This document shows positions 34,481 to 44,107 of a stretch of 64,000 nt of DNA, one piece after another (positions within the stretch are counted from its first letter, which is position 1; every line of letters begins with the position of its first letter). The DNA comes from Eleusine coracana subsp. coracana (lineage: Eukaryota > Streptophyta > Magnoliopsida > Poales > Poaceae), in NCBI GenBank assembly GCA_032690845.1, contig CM064417.1, positions 25,627,110-25,691,109 on the forward strand, given 5' to 3'. The notes beneath the pieces were generated by a model, which searched no databases, had not been told where the DNA came from, and was given only the letters and a program-made list of their open reading frames with translations. Made by a program: the position numbers and the translations under genes.

Positions 34481-36219
34481 CTAGGTCTTATTCTTGGGCA
34501 CCCACTTGTACACGGTCGACCTCTCAAGATCAACTACGCACTTAGGCACCCATATGCTCTTGACCTTTCTTTTCTTGTTTGGTGGTCCCAAAGCCTTTGG
34601 TTTCACCTTGCCATCCTTGTTCCTAAAAAGCTTGAAATGGGTGTTCTCATGGAACAAGTTAGCGTTAGTAAAACAATGGAACTCCTCACCATAGGACAAT
34701 CCTTGATGGTGTGGCCATCCTTGCAACACCTCTCGCAATAGTAGTCATCTGCGAGTAGGGGTTTGACCCATTCAGGTATGGAGTCACTCGTCCTGATGAT
34801 GTCGATAGAGGCGGGATATGAGCCAAGTCCACGATGGGAGACATTGTTCACAAGATTCTTCCCAAGAATCTCCTTGTGGATGGCTCTACCACGTGCAAGT
34901 TTCTCAAACCATCCATCACCATTTTCCTCTCTTCCTTGAGCTTGTGGTATTCCTTCAAAACAAAAGACTCAAGACAAATAACTTCATTCGAGGTGGTTAG
35001 TTCATCACACATAGTAGAAGTATCGCTCATTAATGAACAAGAGGATGGAGAGGCAAGGTTCTCAACATTGATGGCCTCATAAGCAATCTCAAGGGCCTTG
35101 TACTTCTCATGAAGCTCTACATGATCACCCTTGAGTTTGTCATAACTCTTGTTTAGGGCCTCATGAGATGTGACAACGTCCTTGAGCTCACTCTCAAGGT
35201 CACTAACATGGTCCTTAACCAACTTACAATCTTTTCTTACCACATCCAACATTTTGGATTTCTTGACGGCGATGTCGCGGGCTTGCTCAAGCATACTTCA
35301 CAACTCGGCATAGGTGCGCTCCTCGTCATCGCTGTCACTGCTACTCTCGTCCACACTCTCCCCAAGGTGGCTCGAGGCCATGAGGCACGTGGGAGGTGGA
35401 AGGACATCTCGTAGTGATATGGTCTTGATCATGGCTAGCCGACCACTTCTTCATCACTTGAGGAAGAGGACTCCTCACTTGACTTGTCGCTTGTCCACAT
35501 CCCCAACAAGAGCCTTGCGTGACAATATTTTCTTGGACTCATTGGCTTTGCCTTTGCCCTTGCTCTTGTCTTTTTTGAAGAACCTCTTCTTATTTTTCTT
35601 GGCTTTGGGGTCTTCATCTTCTTCTTCTTCACTTGAATCTTGTGACTTGAATGCTTCTTTCTTGGGCTTTGGGCACTCTCGGACAAAGTGATTCTTTGAG
35701 CCACAATTGAAGCACTTGCCCCTGGACTTCGAAGCAAACTTGTTATTGAAAGTCTTCATCTTCTTCATGAGAAGAGCCAAGTCCTCAGTCAAGTCACCCT
35801 CATCATCATCTTCATCATCATCATCATTAGTGACTGCCTTCTTCTTGTTTTTCTTGCTCTTGCTTGATTTCTTGCTTGTCAGCCTGTAGAGCAAGGTTGG
35901 ATGGTTGAGGATCATCCATCCCCAACTAGTAGCTCTCAAAGGCAGTGATCTTGCCAAGTACATCTATCATGGTCTTGGTCTTGAGGTCACCCTACAAGGT
36001 GTAGGTGATGATGGACTCATACTTGGGGTCTTTGAAAAGCCTCAAGAATCTTTTGATGACCTCCACAGGCTTAAGCTTGAAATCATCCTCAAGTGCATTG
36101 ATCTCCTCCACTAGCACGTGAAAGCGAGAATACACAGTGTTAGCTCTCTCATGTGGTAATCTAGCAAAGTTATCATACTTGTTCTTCAGCACATAGTATC
36201 TTTCCTCTTTGACATCACT
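34481..36219 (-). pseudogene. gag: S1 gag, C-terminal part (copia)
   Basis: Minus strand. Just after the gypsy B insertion point the frame reads VKEERYYVLKNKYDNFARL and ALEDDFKLKPVEVIKRFLR (36219-35992). Then come Lys/Asp-rich segments and a CCHC knuckle CFNCGSKNHFVREC (about 35690). Next is a coiled-coil-like stretch (35294-34848, VSDLESELKDVVTSHEALNK), and a second knuckle CERCCKDGHTIKDC (about 34720). The end is a basic tail with KSIWVPKCVV and KWVPKNKT before a TAG at 34481. The IWVPK repeats are typical of SIRE-type gag ends. Several frameshifts separate the blocks. The N-terminal part is at 43777-44056. Confidence 0.8.
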
Positions 36220-36224
36220 AGTAC
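36220..36224. repeat. Target-site duplication AGTAC of gypsy B (left copy)
   Basis: Matches 43772-43776. Removing B rejoins the S1 gag reading frame. Confidence 0.95.
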
Positions 36225-37147
36225 TGATGTGAACAAGGGTTCCCAATCTTCCAAAAGGTTCTTCGTAAGTTGATTTGGTCAGAGGCGACACACAAATCGA
36301 TCCGGCTTCAGAACAGCACGTTCTAAACCCCGCAATCGCAGCACGACGTCTCCTCTGGTTATCAACCGTCCAAAGACGATTGACCTCGCCGAGAAGGCTA
36401 ATCCCTGCCTGCGAATCAAGAACACAAGCAAGAACAACGAAGAATGCAACACAATTGCAGATGTATGATTAAACTCTCGAAGTTGGGGTCTCACAAACCG
36501 ATGAACGGCGAAACTGTTTATGAACAGAATTGATCTAAGTAAAACCTGAACTCTAATGGTGCGGCGGCGGCTGTATATAAAGACCCTAGGTTCGTGCAAG
36601 ACCCTCTGGACGCGCCTCTAATTGGGCTCAACTAGATACAAAGCCCAAAGGCCAAAAATAGGCGACGCAGCACCGACACAGATTCTGGTCTCTCTCTTGT
36701 TTTGACAATTCCCGATGACTCCGGATGAATTTTGACATGAGGCTGGCGGCATTGGAAAGGTCTTCTCCTTATCTTTCCATGCATATGTAGAACGTCCAAA
36801 TCCGAGTCCGTATGCGTCCTGGGCAACTGTTTTAGTACAGACTGGTCCTGGGCCCCGAAACAGACTCGAAGTCGGTTTTGATTGGGCCTCCACTTTGGCT
36901 TCCAAGCCCTTGCTGGTCCTCCACGTTCCCAACTCCTTCTCCCATCATCTCCTAGTCCTCTCCATGGTTTCTAATCATAAAATAATCATTAGGTAGCAAA
37001 CCATTCTCAAAAGTAACATATAACGAAGAACGTAGGAACGAGCTCACCTCTAAATTTAGTCGTCGTGCACGAGCTGTAGTTATTGGACCTTGCAAGTCCA
37101 GATTTGGAGGAGTGTTGTGTGTATCCATAGGAGTGATGTTCTCATCA
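36225..37147 (-). repeat. 3' LTR of gypsy B
   Basis: Plus-strand ends TGATGTGAACAAGG and GATGTTCTCATCA, 923 bp. It contains a ~98-bp block (about 36931-37029) that is missing from the 5' LTR. The last 65 codons and stop of pol lie here. TTTATATAC on the minus strand at about 36573-36581 is the likely TATA box. Confidence 0.95.
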
Positions 37148-39972
37148 TCCTCCCCCTCTTGAAGTGGAGTCGTCCTCGACTCAAGCTCATCCTCTTCTCC
37201 CAAGTATGGTTTCAAATCTGAAATGTTAAAAGTAGGACTAACCCCGAACTCGGGAGGCAACTCAAGTTTGTATGCATTATCATTAATCTTCTCTATTATT
37301 TTGAATGGACCATCAGCTCTAGGCATTAGTTTAGACTTTCTCAATTCTGGAAATCTATCCTTCCTTAAGTGTAACCACACTAAATCTCCTATATCAAGCT
37401 TTACTTCCTTTCTTCCCTTACTACCGGCAATTTTATACTTTTCATTCATCTGTTCAATGCTAAGTCTAGTGGTCTCATGCATTTGCAAAATAAATTCAGC
37501 ACGCTCCTTAGCATCAATATGAACTCTCTCATTAATAGGTAGAGGAAGTATATCAAGTGGAGTACGGGGATCAAAACCATATACTACCTTGAATGGACTT
37601 ACCTTGGTAGTAGAATGTGTTGCCCGATTATAAGCAAACTCAACATGAGGTAAGCATTCTTCCCATTGCTTCAAATTTTTCTTCAAAATAGCTCGCAACA
37701 TAGTACCTAAAGTGCGGTTCACAACCTCAGTTTGTCCATCAGTTTGTGGATGACAAGTTGTAGAAAATAACAACTTTGTACCCAACTTATTCCAAAGCGT
37801 GCGCCAAAAATGACTCAAGAATTTTGCATCACGATCTGAAACAATAGTAGAAGGCATACCATGCAAACGTACAATTTCTTTGAAAAAAAGATCAGCAATA
37901 TAACTAGCACCATCAGTTTTATGACATGATATAAAGTGTGCCATCTTGGAAAAACGATCCACGACAACAAAAATGCTATCGCTCCCCCTCTTAGTCCTAG
38001 GCAGTCCTAAAATAAAGTCCATAGAAATATCCACCCAAGGAATAGAAGGAACAGGAAGTGGCATGTATAAACCATGTGGATTCAATCGAGACTTAGCTTT
38101 TTGACATGTAGTGCAGCGAGCAACAAAACGCTCAACATCTTTCCTCATCCTTGGCCAAAAGAAGTGTGTGGCCAAAATATCCTCTGTCTTCTTAGCACCA
38201 AAATGACCCATCAATCCACCTCCATGCGCCTCCTGCAACAACAAAAGACGAACGGAACCAACTGGAATGCATAGGCGGTTAGCTCTAAACAAGAATCCAT
38301 CATTCAACACAAATTTGTGCCAAGCACGACCTTGTTTATAGTGCAGCAATACATCTTTAAAATCAACATCAGCAAAATATTGTTCTTTAATTGCCTCAAG
38401 TCCAAAAATTCTACAATCAAATTGAGACAACAAAGTATATCGCCTAGATAAAGCATCAGCAATCACATTATCCTTCCCTTTCTTATGTTTAATAATATAA
38501 GGAAAAGACTCAATAAACTCAACCCATTTAGCATGTCTATAGTTCAAATTGCATTGAGAACGAATATACTTAAGTGATTCATGATCAGAATGAATAACAA
38601 ATTCTTGCATCAAAACACCACCAATGCCTGTACCACTAGCATCACATTCAAGCTCAAAAGTCTTATCAAAATTGGGTAATTGCAGCAATGGTGCACGTGT
38701 AAGTTTGTCCTTCAAAGCATCAAAAGACTCATGATGTACCTTACCAAAATGGAAGTCAACGCCCTTCTTTGTCAACTCATGCAATGGTGCAGCAATGGTG
38801 CTGAAATCTTTGACAAAGCGGCGGTAGAAACCTGCAAAACCCAGAAAACTCCTCACCTGTGTGATAGTTTTTGGTACAGGCCAGCTATTTATGGCTTCAA
38901 TCTTTGCCTCATCCACCTCAATTCCCTGTGGAGTCACAACATAGCCAAAAAAAGAGACTCGATCCGTGCAAAAGGTGCACTTCTCAAGGTTACCAAATAA
39001 ACGTGCAACTCGCAAAGCATCAAAAACAGCACGCAAATGAATCATATGATCATCCATGGATTTGCTATAAATCAAGATATCATCAAAGTAAACAACCACA
39101 AATTTGCCAATAAAAGGTCTTAAAACCTCATTCATCAAACGCATGAAAGTACTGGGTGCATTAGTTAACCCAAAAGGCATTACTAACCACTCATACAACC
39201 CGAATTTGGTTTTGAAAGCTGTTTTCCATTCATCTCCAAGTTTCATTCTAATTTGATGGTAGCCACTACGCAAATCAATTTTAGTGAAAATTATAGCACC
39301 ACATAACTCATCAAGCATGTCGTCTAGCCTAGGAATAGGATGACGATACCTAATACTAATGTTATTAATGGCTCTACAATCTACACACATACGCCAAGAA
39401 CCATCTTTCTTAGGAACCAAAAGTACAGGAACAGCACAAGGACTAAGTGATTGACGAACGTACCCACGATCCAAAAGGTCTTGGACTTGTTGTTGTATCT
39501 CCTTAGTCTCCTCAGGGTTGGTCCTATAAGCAGCACGGTTTGGTAAAGTAGCAGCAGGAATCAAATCAATTTGATGCTCAATCCCTCTCAAAGGTGGCAA
39601 TCCCGAGGGTATCTCAGCTGGGAAAACATCCTCATACTCCTGCAAAGGGTTAGTGACAGCAGGAGGCAAAGCACTAGAAGCAATATCACCAAGCAAAAAC
39701 AAGGCTTGTTTGCATATCAAAGCGTAGCAAATATCATCAGTAGAAATTTCAGCAAGCTCAGATTTTGTGGCAAGACATGAACGACCTTGTAATTTAATTG
39801 CAGCACCCTTAGAACTTGAAGAATCATTAACATTACTTGGTGTATAAGCAGAATTAACAGGTTGCTGAATTTCAGGGCTTTTATTTTTCAAACTAGCAGC
39901 TCGTTCTAAATCAGCTTGTACAATTTCAGCAGAGGTCATTGGTAACAAAGTAATTTTAGTTCCTTTATGCAT
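36952..39972 (-). CDS. pol: Gypsy B pol: RT, RNase H (internally deleted), integrase
   Basis: A 1006-codon open frame. Residues 1-120 are the protease-RT linker. RT follows, with WRMCVDCRAINN and catalytic YFDDILIYSKS (about 296-299). RNase H starts FELECDASGTGIGGVLMQ (about 440-455) and jumps straight to EFVIHSDHESLKYI. Compared with C, 43 residues including the YDKELYAL Glu are missing, without a frameshift. Integrase follows: HHCC at about 580-630, then MDFILG, SDRDAKF and GQTEVVNR carrying the DDE residues, and GPFKII near 886. From about residue 942 the frame is inside the 3' LTR and includes LQGPITTARARRLNLEV. The first Met is arbitrary because upstream gag-protease is frameshifted. It acts on element RNA and cDNA in virus-like particles. 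Confidence 0.85.
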   Translation of the reverse strand: MHKGTKITLLPMTSAEIVQADLERAASLKNKSPEIQQPVNSAYTPSNVNDSSSSKGAAIKLQGRSCLATKSELAEISTDDICYALICKQALFLLGDIASSALPPAVTNPLQEYEDVFPAEIPSGLPPLRGIEHQIDLIPAATLPNRAAYRTNPEETKEIQQQVQDLLDRGYVRQSLSPCAVPVLLVPKKDGSWRMCVDCRAINNISIRYRHPIPRLDDMLDELCGAIIFTKIDLRSGYHQIRMKLGDEWKTAFKTKFGLYEWLVMPFGLTNAPSTFMRLMNEVLRPFIGKFVVVYFDDILIYSKSMDDHMIHLRAVFDALRVARLFGNLEKCTFCTDRVSFFGYVVTPQGIEVDEAKIEAINSWPVPKTITQVRSFLGFAGFYRRFVKDFSTIAAPLHELTKKGVDFHFGKVHHESFDALKDKLTRAPLLQLPNFDKTFELECDASGTGIGGVLMQEFVIHSDHESLKYIRSQCNLNYRHAKWVEFIESFPYIIKHKKGKDNVIADALSRRYTLLSQFDCRIFGLEAIKEQYFADVDFKDVLLHYKQGRAWHKFVLNDGFLFRANRLCIPVGSVRLLLLQEAHGGGLMGHFGAKKTEDILATHFFWPRMRKDVERFVARCTTCQKAKSRLNPHGLYMPLPVPSIPWVDISMDFILGLPRTKRGSDSIFVVVDRFSKMAHFISCHKTDGASYIADLFFKEIVRLHGMPSTIVSDRDAKFLSHFWRTLWNKLGTKLLFSTTCHPQTDGQTEVVNRTLGTMLRAILKKNLKQWEECLPHVEFAYNRATHSTTKVSPFKVVYGFDPRTPLDILPLPINERVHIDAKERAEFILQMHETTRLSIEQMNEKYKIAGSKGRKEVKLDIGDLVWLHLRKDRFPELRKSKLMPRADGPFKIIEKINDNAYKLELPPEFGVSPTFNISDLKPYLGEEDELESRTTPLQEGEDDENITPMDTHNTPPNLDLQGPITTARARRLNLEVSSFLRSSLYVTFENGLLPNDYFMIRNHGED
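37148..37165 (-). promoter_or_regulatory. Polypurine tract of gypsy B
   Basis: The minus strand reads ACTTCAAGAGGGGGAGGA beside TGATGAGAAC at the 3' LTR start. Confidence 0.85.
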
Positions 39973-41477
39973 AAAAGTGTACTTATTACTTTTACCATGG
40001 TGTACAACATATTATCAAATTCCCAAGGTCTACCCAATAAAAGTGAACAAGGTTGCATGGGTACAACATCACAATCAACAGAATCCACATAGGAACCAAT
40101 GGAAAAAGGAACTCTACAAGTTTGTGTTACCTTAGCTTTTCCAGAGTCATTTAACCACTGAATGTAGTATGGATGTGGATGTGGGCGTGTGGTCAAATCA
40201 AGCTTCTTAACCACATCAGAACTCACCAAATTGTTGCAGCTTCCTCCATCAATGATGACACGTGCCCAACGGTTCTTGATGACGAAGAAAATCTGGAGCA
40301 AGTTATGTCGCTGCATCATCTCGGCTGCTGGACTTGTGTGCTAAGCACACGCTGCACAATAATATTCATGTAGCCCATGGTATCTCCACCTCCAAGGACG
40401 AGGTCACCGCTGGTGGCAGCGACATCCTCCTCCTCATCCTTCACATCGGAGGTGCTCATGTAACCGCCATCATCTGTCGCCACATATGCCCGCCTACTTG
40501 GGCAATCTTTCTGCACATGGCCAAGACCATGGCAGCGGTGGCACTGAATCCCTGTAGTGCGTCCCGTCGAAGCAACAAAGGAGGCACTACTAGCCGGTAC
40601 CTGCACAGAATTTTCACTGGAGCGCGTAGAAGGGGTAGGGGCTGATCTTGGTGCTGCAGAAACAACACTAGCTGGTGGGGGCGGCCGGAAAGATGGCTTG
40701 GGCAGCCCCGAAGTCCCCGTCGGCCGTGGTGGGTAGAAATTCCTGGACTTGCTGTACTTCTCAAAAGCCTGGAAAAGTCCCTGTGATTCTTTCTCTGCAA
40801 GCATAGCATACTGGAAACACTGGTTGAGGGTATAAAATTCTTTGTAAGCAAGGATGTCCTGAATTTCTTTTCTCAAACCAGAATAAAAGCGGCAAATCTG
40901 ATCCTCTACTTTTTCAACCACAGCACAACGAATCAAACCCTTCTGAAGCTCACTAAAATACTCCTAAACAGTTTTATCTCCTTGATCTAAACGCTGTAGT
41001 TTATTACGAATTTCTCTATAAAAAGAAGGAGGAACAAAACGATCACGCATTTCTACCTTAAGTTCTTCCCAAGTATTAGGCAAATCGGTTTCAGCAGCTA
41101 GACCACTCCACCAAACAATAGCAAAGTCCTTAACTCACTAGTGGCTTGTCTAACTCTATGTTGTTCAGGAACAAGGTGGGCATTAAATTTTTGTTCTACC
41201 GTCATTTCCCAATCAAGGTAAGCATCACCATCGTACTGACCCGAAAACGAAGGAATTGATAACTTAATTTTAGCATACGGATCATCTGGAGCATGGTTAC
41301 CTTGTGTGCGACGGTTGTGGTTGTGGAAACCACCCATACCTTGAGGGTTACGTTGCAAACGGTGTCGTAACCTTGCGGTCCTTGTAGCTGACCTATCGAC
41401 GGTGCCATCAGCCTTATACACCGTTGCTTCATCATGATCGTCTTCAACGTCGTTGTTGGTGTCGTTGTTGGTGTTGG

Positions 41478-41508
<31 letters not shown>

Positions 41509-41742
41509 GGTCTTGTGAGCGGTCTCCAATTCGACTACCTGATCGGTTAGCTTAGAGACTCTCTTATCCAACCGCTCAATGCTTTCTCCCAGGTGAAGCT
41601 TGGTGACGGCGTCGGTGATGGCCCTGGTGATCGTCTCTGCCAAATCAGTCTGAACCGCCTACAAAGCCTTCTGTAACTGATTTTGGCTCACGCACTCATC
41701 CAATTTTGAGGGTGAAGCACCCTCCCAATCGCTTCCTGACAT
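39973..41742 (-). pseudogene. gag: Gypsy B gag and protease, frameshifted
   Basis: By homology the start is ATG at 41742 (MSGSDWEGASPSKLDECV), followed by a TAG near 41658. Then come LGESIERLDKRVSKLTDQV (coiled coil), a polyasparagine run from an AAC/GTT microsatellite (about 41451-41515), and IPSFSGQYDGDAYLDWEM (capsid region). A stop occurs near 40965. The CHRCHGLGHVQKDC knuckle is at about 40530. Protease VIIDGGSCNNLVSSDVV follows at about 40240. Frameshifts near 40318 and 40010 put gag, protease and pol in different frames. Relatives encode one gag-pol polyprotein, so these breaks are inactivating. Confidence 0.85.
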
Positions 41743-42932
41743 TAGAAACACCAAAACAGGAAACAAAAAGTGAAGGTTATCCCTACAAAACTACTAAGCA
41801 GTGGTGCCTCTCAACACAGCAAAAGTAAGCTTCTTGCAAAGCTCTTACAAAGTTCTGAAAACAACAAAGCGAAGGATATCAGGGAGAAGTGTTCCACGAT
41901 TGCAAGGGTTACCAAATAACCTATGTGCTGTCCAGAAGAAGTATGTAGAGCTAGGAAGGCCAAATATATATATATGAGTGGCACACAAATCAAAAACAGA
42001 TAGTAAAGCTGAATAAGTGCCCAAGTAACTTGTCCCTAGTTGCTGGTCTAACTATGTCCTAGAACAGTAGTGATAGCAAAGAAGAAACAAGAAGACAAAG
42101 GGACACAGTCGATAACAGGGGGCTTAGTATAAAATAGCCAAACTCAGAAATTCCAGGGGGCTAGATGGAGCACTAGTAGGAATCCCAAATTTCTTTTTTT
42201 TTATTTTATTTTTCTGATATTTTTTTCCAACTTACTAGCAAACAGGAAGAAACCACAAAAACTTTCAGCTCAAACCGAGATAGGACGTGGCCTACAGAAA
42301 ATCTTGAAGTTTCAGAAAACGTTGGGTTTCAACTTGAATGAATTTTTTCTTTATCTTCCCAATTTTTTTTGATTTTTTTGATGATGGGTATGCTCAACTT
42401 TTTGTCAAGAATCTCCTGTAAAAATTTCAGCCAAAACGGACAACCGAGCGAAAAGTTATGACTGTTTTACCGAAGGGGTGTCGGAATCGGTTATGAAGAA
42501 CCCGGGGATTTGAGTGAAATCCGAATCGGGCTTGGGGTCGGGTAGGGATTTTTTTGGCGAGGTGGATGCAGCGGAAAGTGGAATTTATGAAAATTGGTCC
42601 GAGGTGGTGAGGGTAGGTTTAGGGTGGGATTAGGGTGGGCGTGTTGATCAATCAACCCTAGCACACAAAGCCGACAAAACCGAGGATGGTGAAGGGGATG
42701 GCGGCTAGGGTTGCAAGGGAAATACTACTGACGACAAAAACACAAACTAAACCAGCGACTAAACAAGAACTAGGGCACAAACTCAACACTACAGACTCTG
42801 AAATTGAAATATGCAAAGGCTAAACACGTGGTTATGGGCGGGGGAAATTTTTTTTTGGTATTTTCAGTGGACGATAGGAAGAACACGAAAACAAAACTAA
42901 AGGGTAGTGTGAACCTGATGGTGCACCTGAAG
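41743..42932 (-). other. Gypsy B untranslated leader
   Basis: About 1.2 kb with no credible frame. It has T/A-rich homopolymer stretches (42190-42230, 42345-42380) and no extended tandem repeat. Confidence 0.65.
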
Positions 42933-42946
42933 CTCTGATTACCACT
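42933..42946 (-). promoter_or_regulatory. Primer-binding site of gypsy B
   Basis: The minus strand after the 5' LTR reads AGTGGTAATCAGAG, the tRNA-Met complement with one extra A. Confidence 0.75.
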
Positions 42947-43771
42947 TGATGCGAACAAGGGTTCCCGATCTTTCGAAAGATTCTTGGTAAGTTGATTTGG
43001 TTGGAGGTGACACACAAATCGATCCGGCTTCAGAACAGCACGTTCTAAACCCCGCAATCGCAGCACGACGTCTCCTCTGGTTATCAACCGTCCAAAGACG
43101 ATTGACCTCGCCGAGAAGGCTAATCCCTGCCTGCGAATCAAGAACACAAGCAAGAACAACGAAGAATGCAACACAATTGCAGATGTATGATTAAACTCTC
43201 GAAGTTGGGGTCTCACAAACCGTTGAACGGCAAAACTGTTTATGAACAGAATTGATCTAAGCAAAACCCGAACCCTAATGGTGCGGCGGCGGATGTATAT
43301 AAAGACCCTAGGTTCGTGCAAGACCCTCTGGACGCGCCTCTAATTGGGCTCAACTAGATACAAAGCCCAAAGGCCAAAAATAGGCGACGCAGCACCGATA
43401 CAGATTCTGGACTCTCTCTTGTTTTGACGATTCCCGATGACTCCGGATGAATTTTGACATGAGGCCAGCAGCATTGGAAAGGTCTTCTTCTTATCTTTCC
43501 GTGCATATGTAGAACGTCCAAATCCGAGTCCGTATGCGTCTTGGGCGACTGTTTTAGTACAGACTGGTCCTGGGCCCCGAAACAGACTCGAAGTCGGTTT
43601 TGATTGGGCCTCCACTTTGGCTTCCAAGCCCTTGCTGGTCCTCCACGTTCCCAACGTAGGAACGAGCTCACCTCTAAATTTAGTCTTCGTGCACGAGCTC
43701 TAGTTATTAGACCTTGCAAGTCCAGATTTGGAGGAGTGTTGTGTGTATCCACAGGAGTGATGTCCCCATCA
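42947..43771 (-). repeat. 5' LTR of gypsy B
   Basis: Plus-strand ends TGATGCGAACAAGG and GATGTCCCCATCA, 825 bp. It lacks the ~98-bp block present in the 3' LTR (junction at about 43654). Nine mismatches to the 3' LTR fall in the first 63 bp, then about 210 bp are identical. Confidence 0.95.
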
Positions 43772-43776
43772 AGTAC
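43772..43776. repeat. Target-site duplication AGTAC of gypsy B (right copy)
   Basis: Matches 36220-36224. Confidence 0.95.
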
Positions 43777-44056
43777 CCTCATGGATACTCTGAATCTCAG
43801 TCCAGATATCGTGTGCTGTCGAACTCGAGTCCAATCTAGCAAACACATCCTTAGAGATGCATGAGGACAGAGCATTCTTGGCCTTAATGTTGTTCTTAAT
43901 GAAATCTGGTTCAAGAAGGTTCACATCCGCATCCGATTCATGAGTCACCATCCGTATCTCCGGATCAAGGGACTTCAGGTAGGCTTGCATACGTGCCTTC
44001 CAATACCCGTAGTCCTCCCCATCAAAAATGGGAACACTCCCCACCTTTCCCAGCAT
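43777..44056 (-). pseudogene. gag: S1 gag, N-terminal part (copia)
   Basis: Starts at ATG 44056 with MLGKVGSVPIFDGEDYGYWK, the FDGxxYxxWK signature of copia gag N-termini. It continues through AYLKSLDPEIRMVTHES and DVFARLDSSSTAHDIW and ends at EIQSIHEGT, where gypsy B is inserted. The frame resumes at 36219. The start lies about 50 bp from the primer site, a normal leader length for this family. This part has no stop. Confidence 0.85.
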
Positions 44057-44091
44057 CCTTACTCAAGGCGGTGAAGCCTCAAAGATGAGTT

Positions 44092-44107
44092 GTTGGCTCT
44101 GGTACCA
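44092..44107 (-). promoter_or_regulatory. Primer-binding site of S1
   Basis: The minus strand after LTR3 reads TGGTACCAGAGCCAAC, one mismatch from the tRNA-Met complement TGGTATCAGAGC. Confidence 0.85.

Larger units (their letters stand above)
36225..43771 (-). mobile_element. Gypsy element B (CRM-like chromovirus), minus
   Basis: This 7.5-kb element has LTRs 36225-37147 and 42947-43771, a primer site at 42933-42946, a polypurine tract at 37148-37165 and TSD AGTAC. Protease (DGGSCNNLVS), RT, RNase H and integrase appear in gypsy order. The single long pol frame enters the 3' LTR, as in element C. Size, the tRNA-Met primer, the protease motif and the pol/LTR overlap suggest the CRM clade; that is inference. 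It is inserted in the S1 gag. Confidence 0.95.

Noticed and set aside
43601..43864. Plus-strand open frames over the B LTR and S1 gag
   Set aside because: They overlap the recognised minus-strand gag and the LTR and show no family motif.
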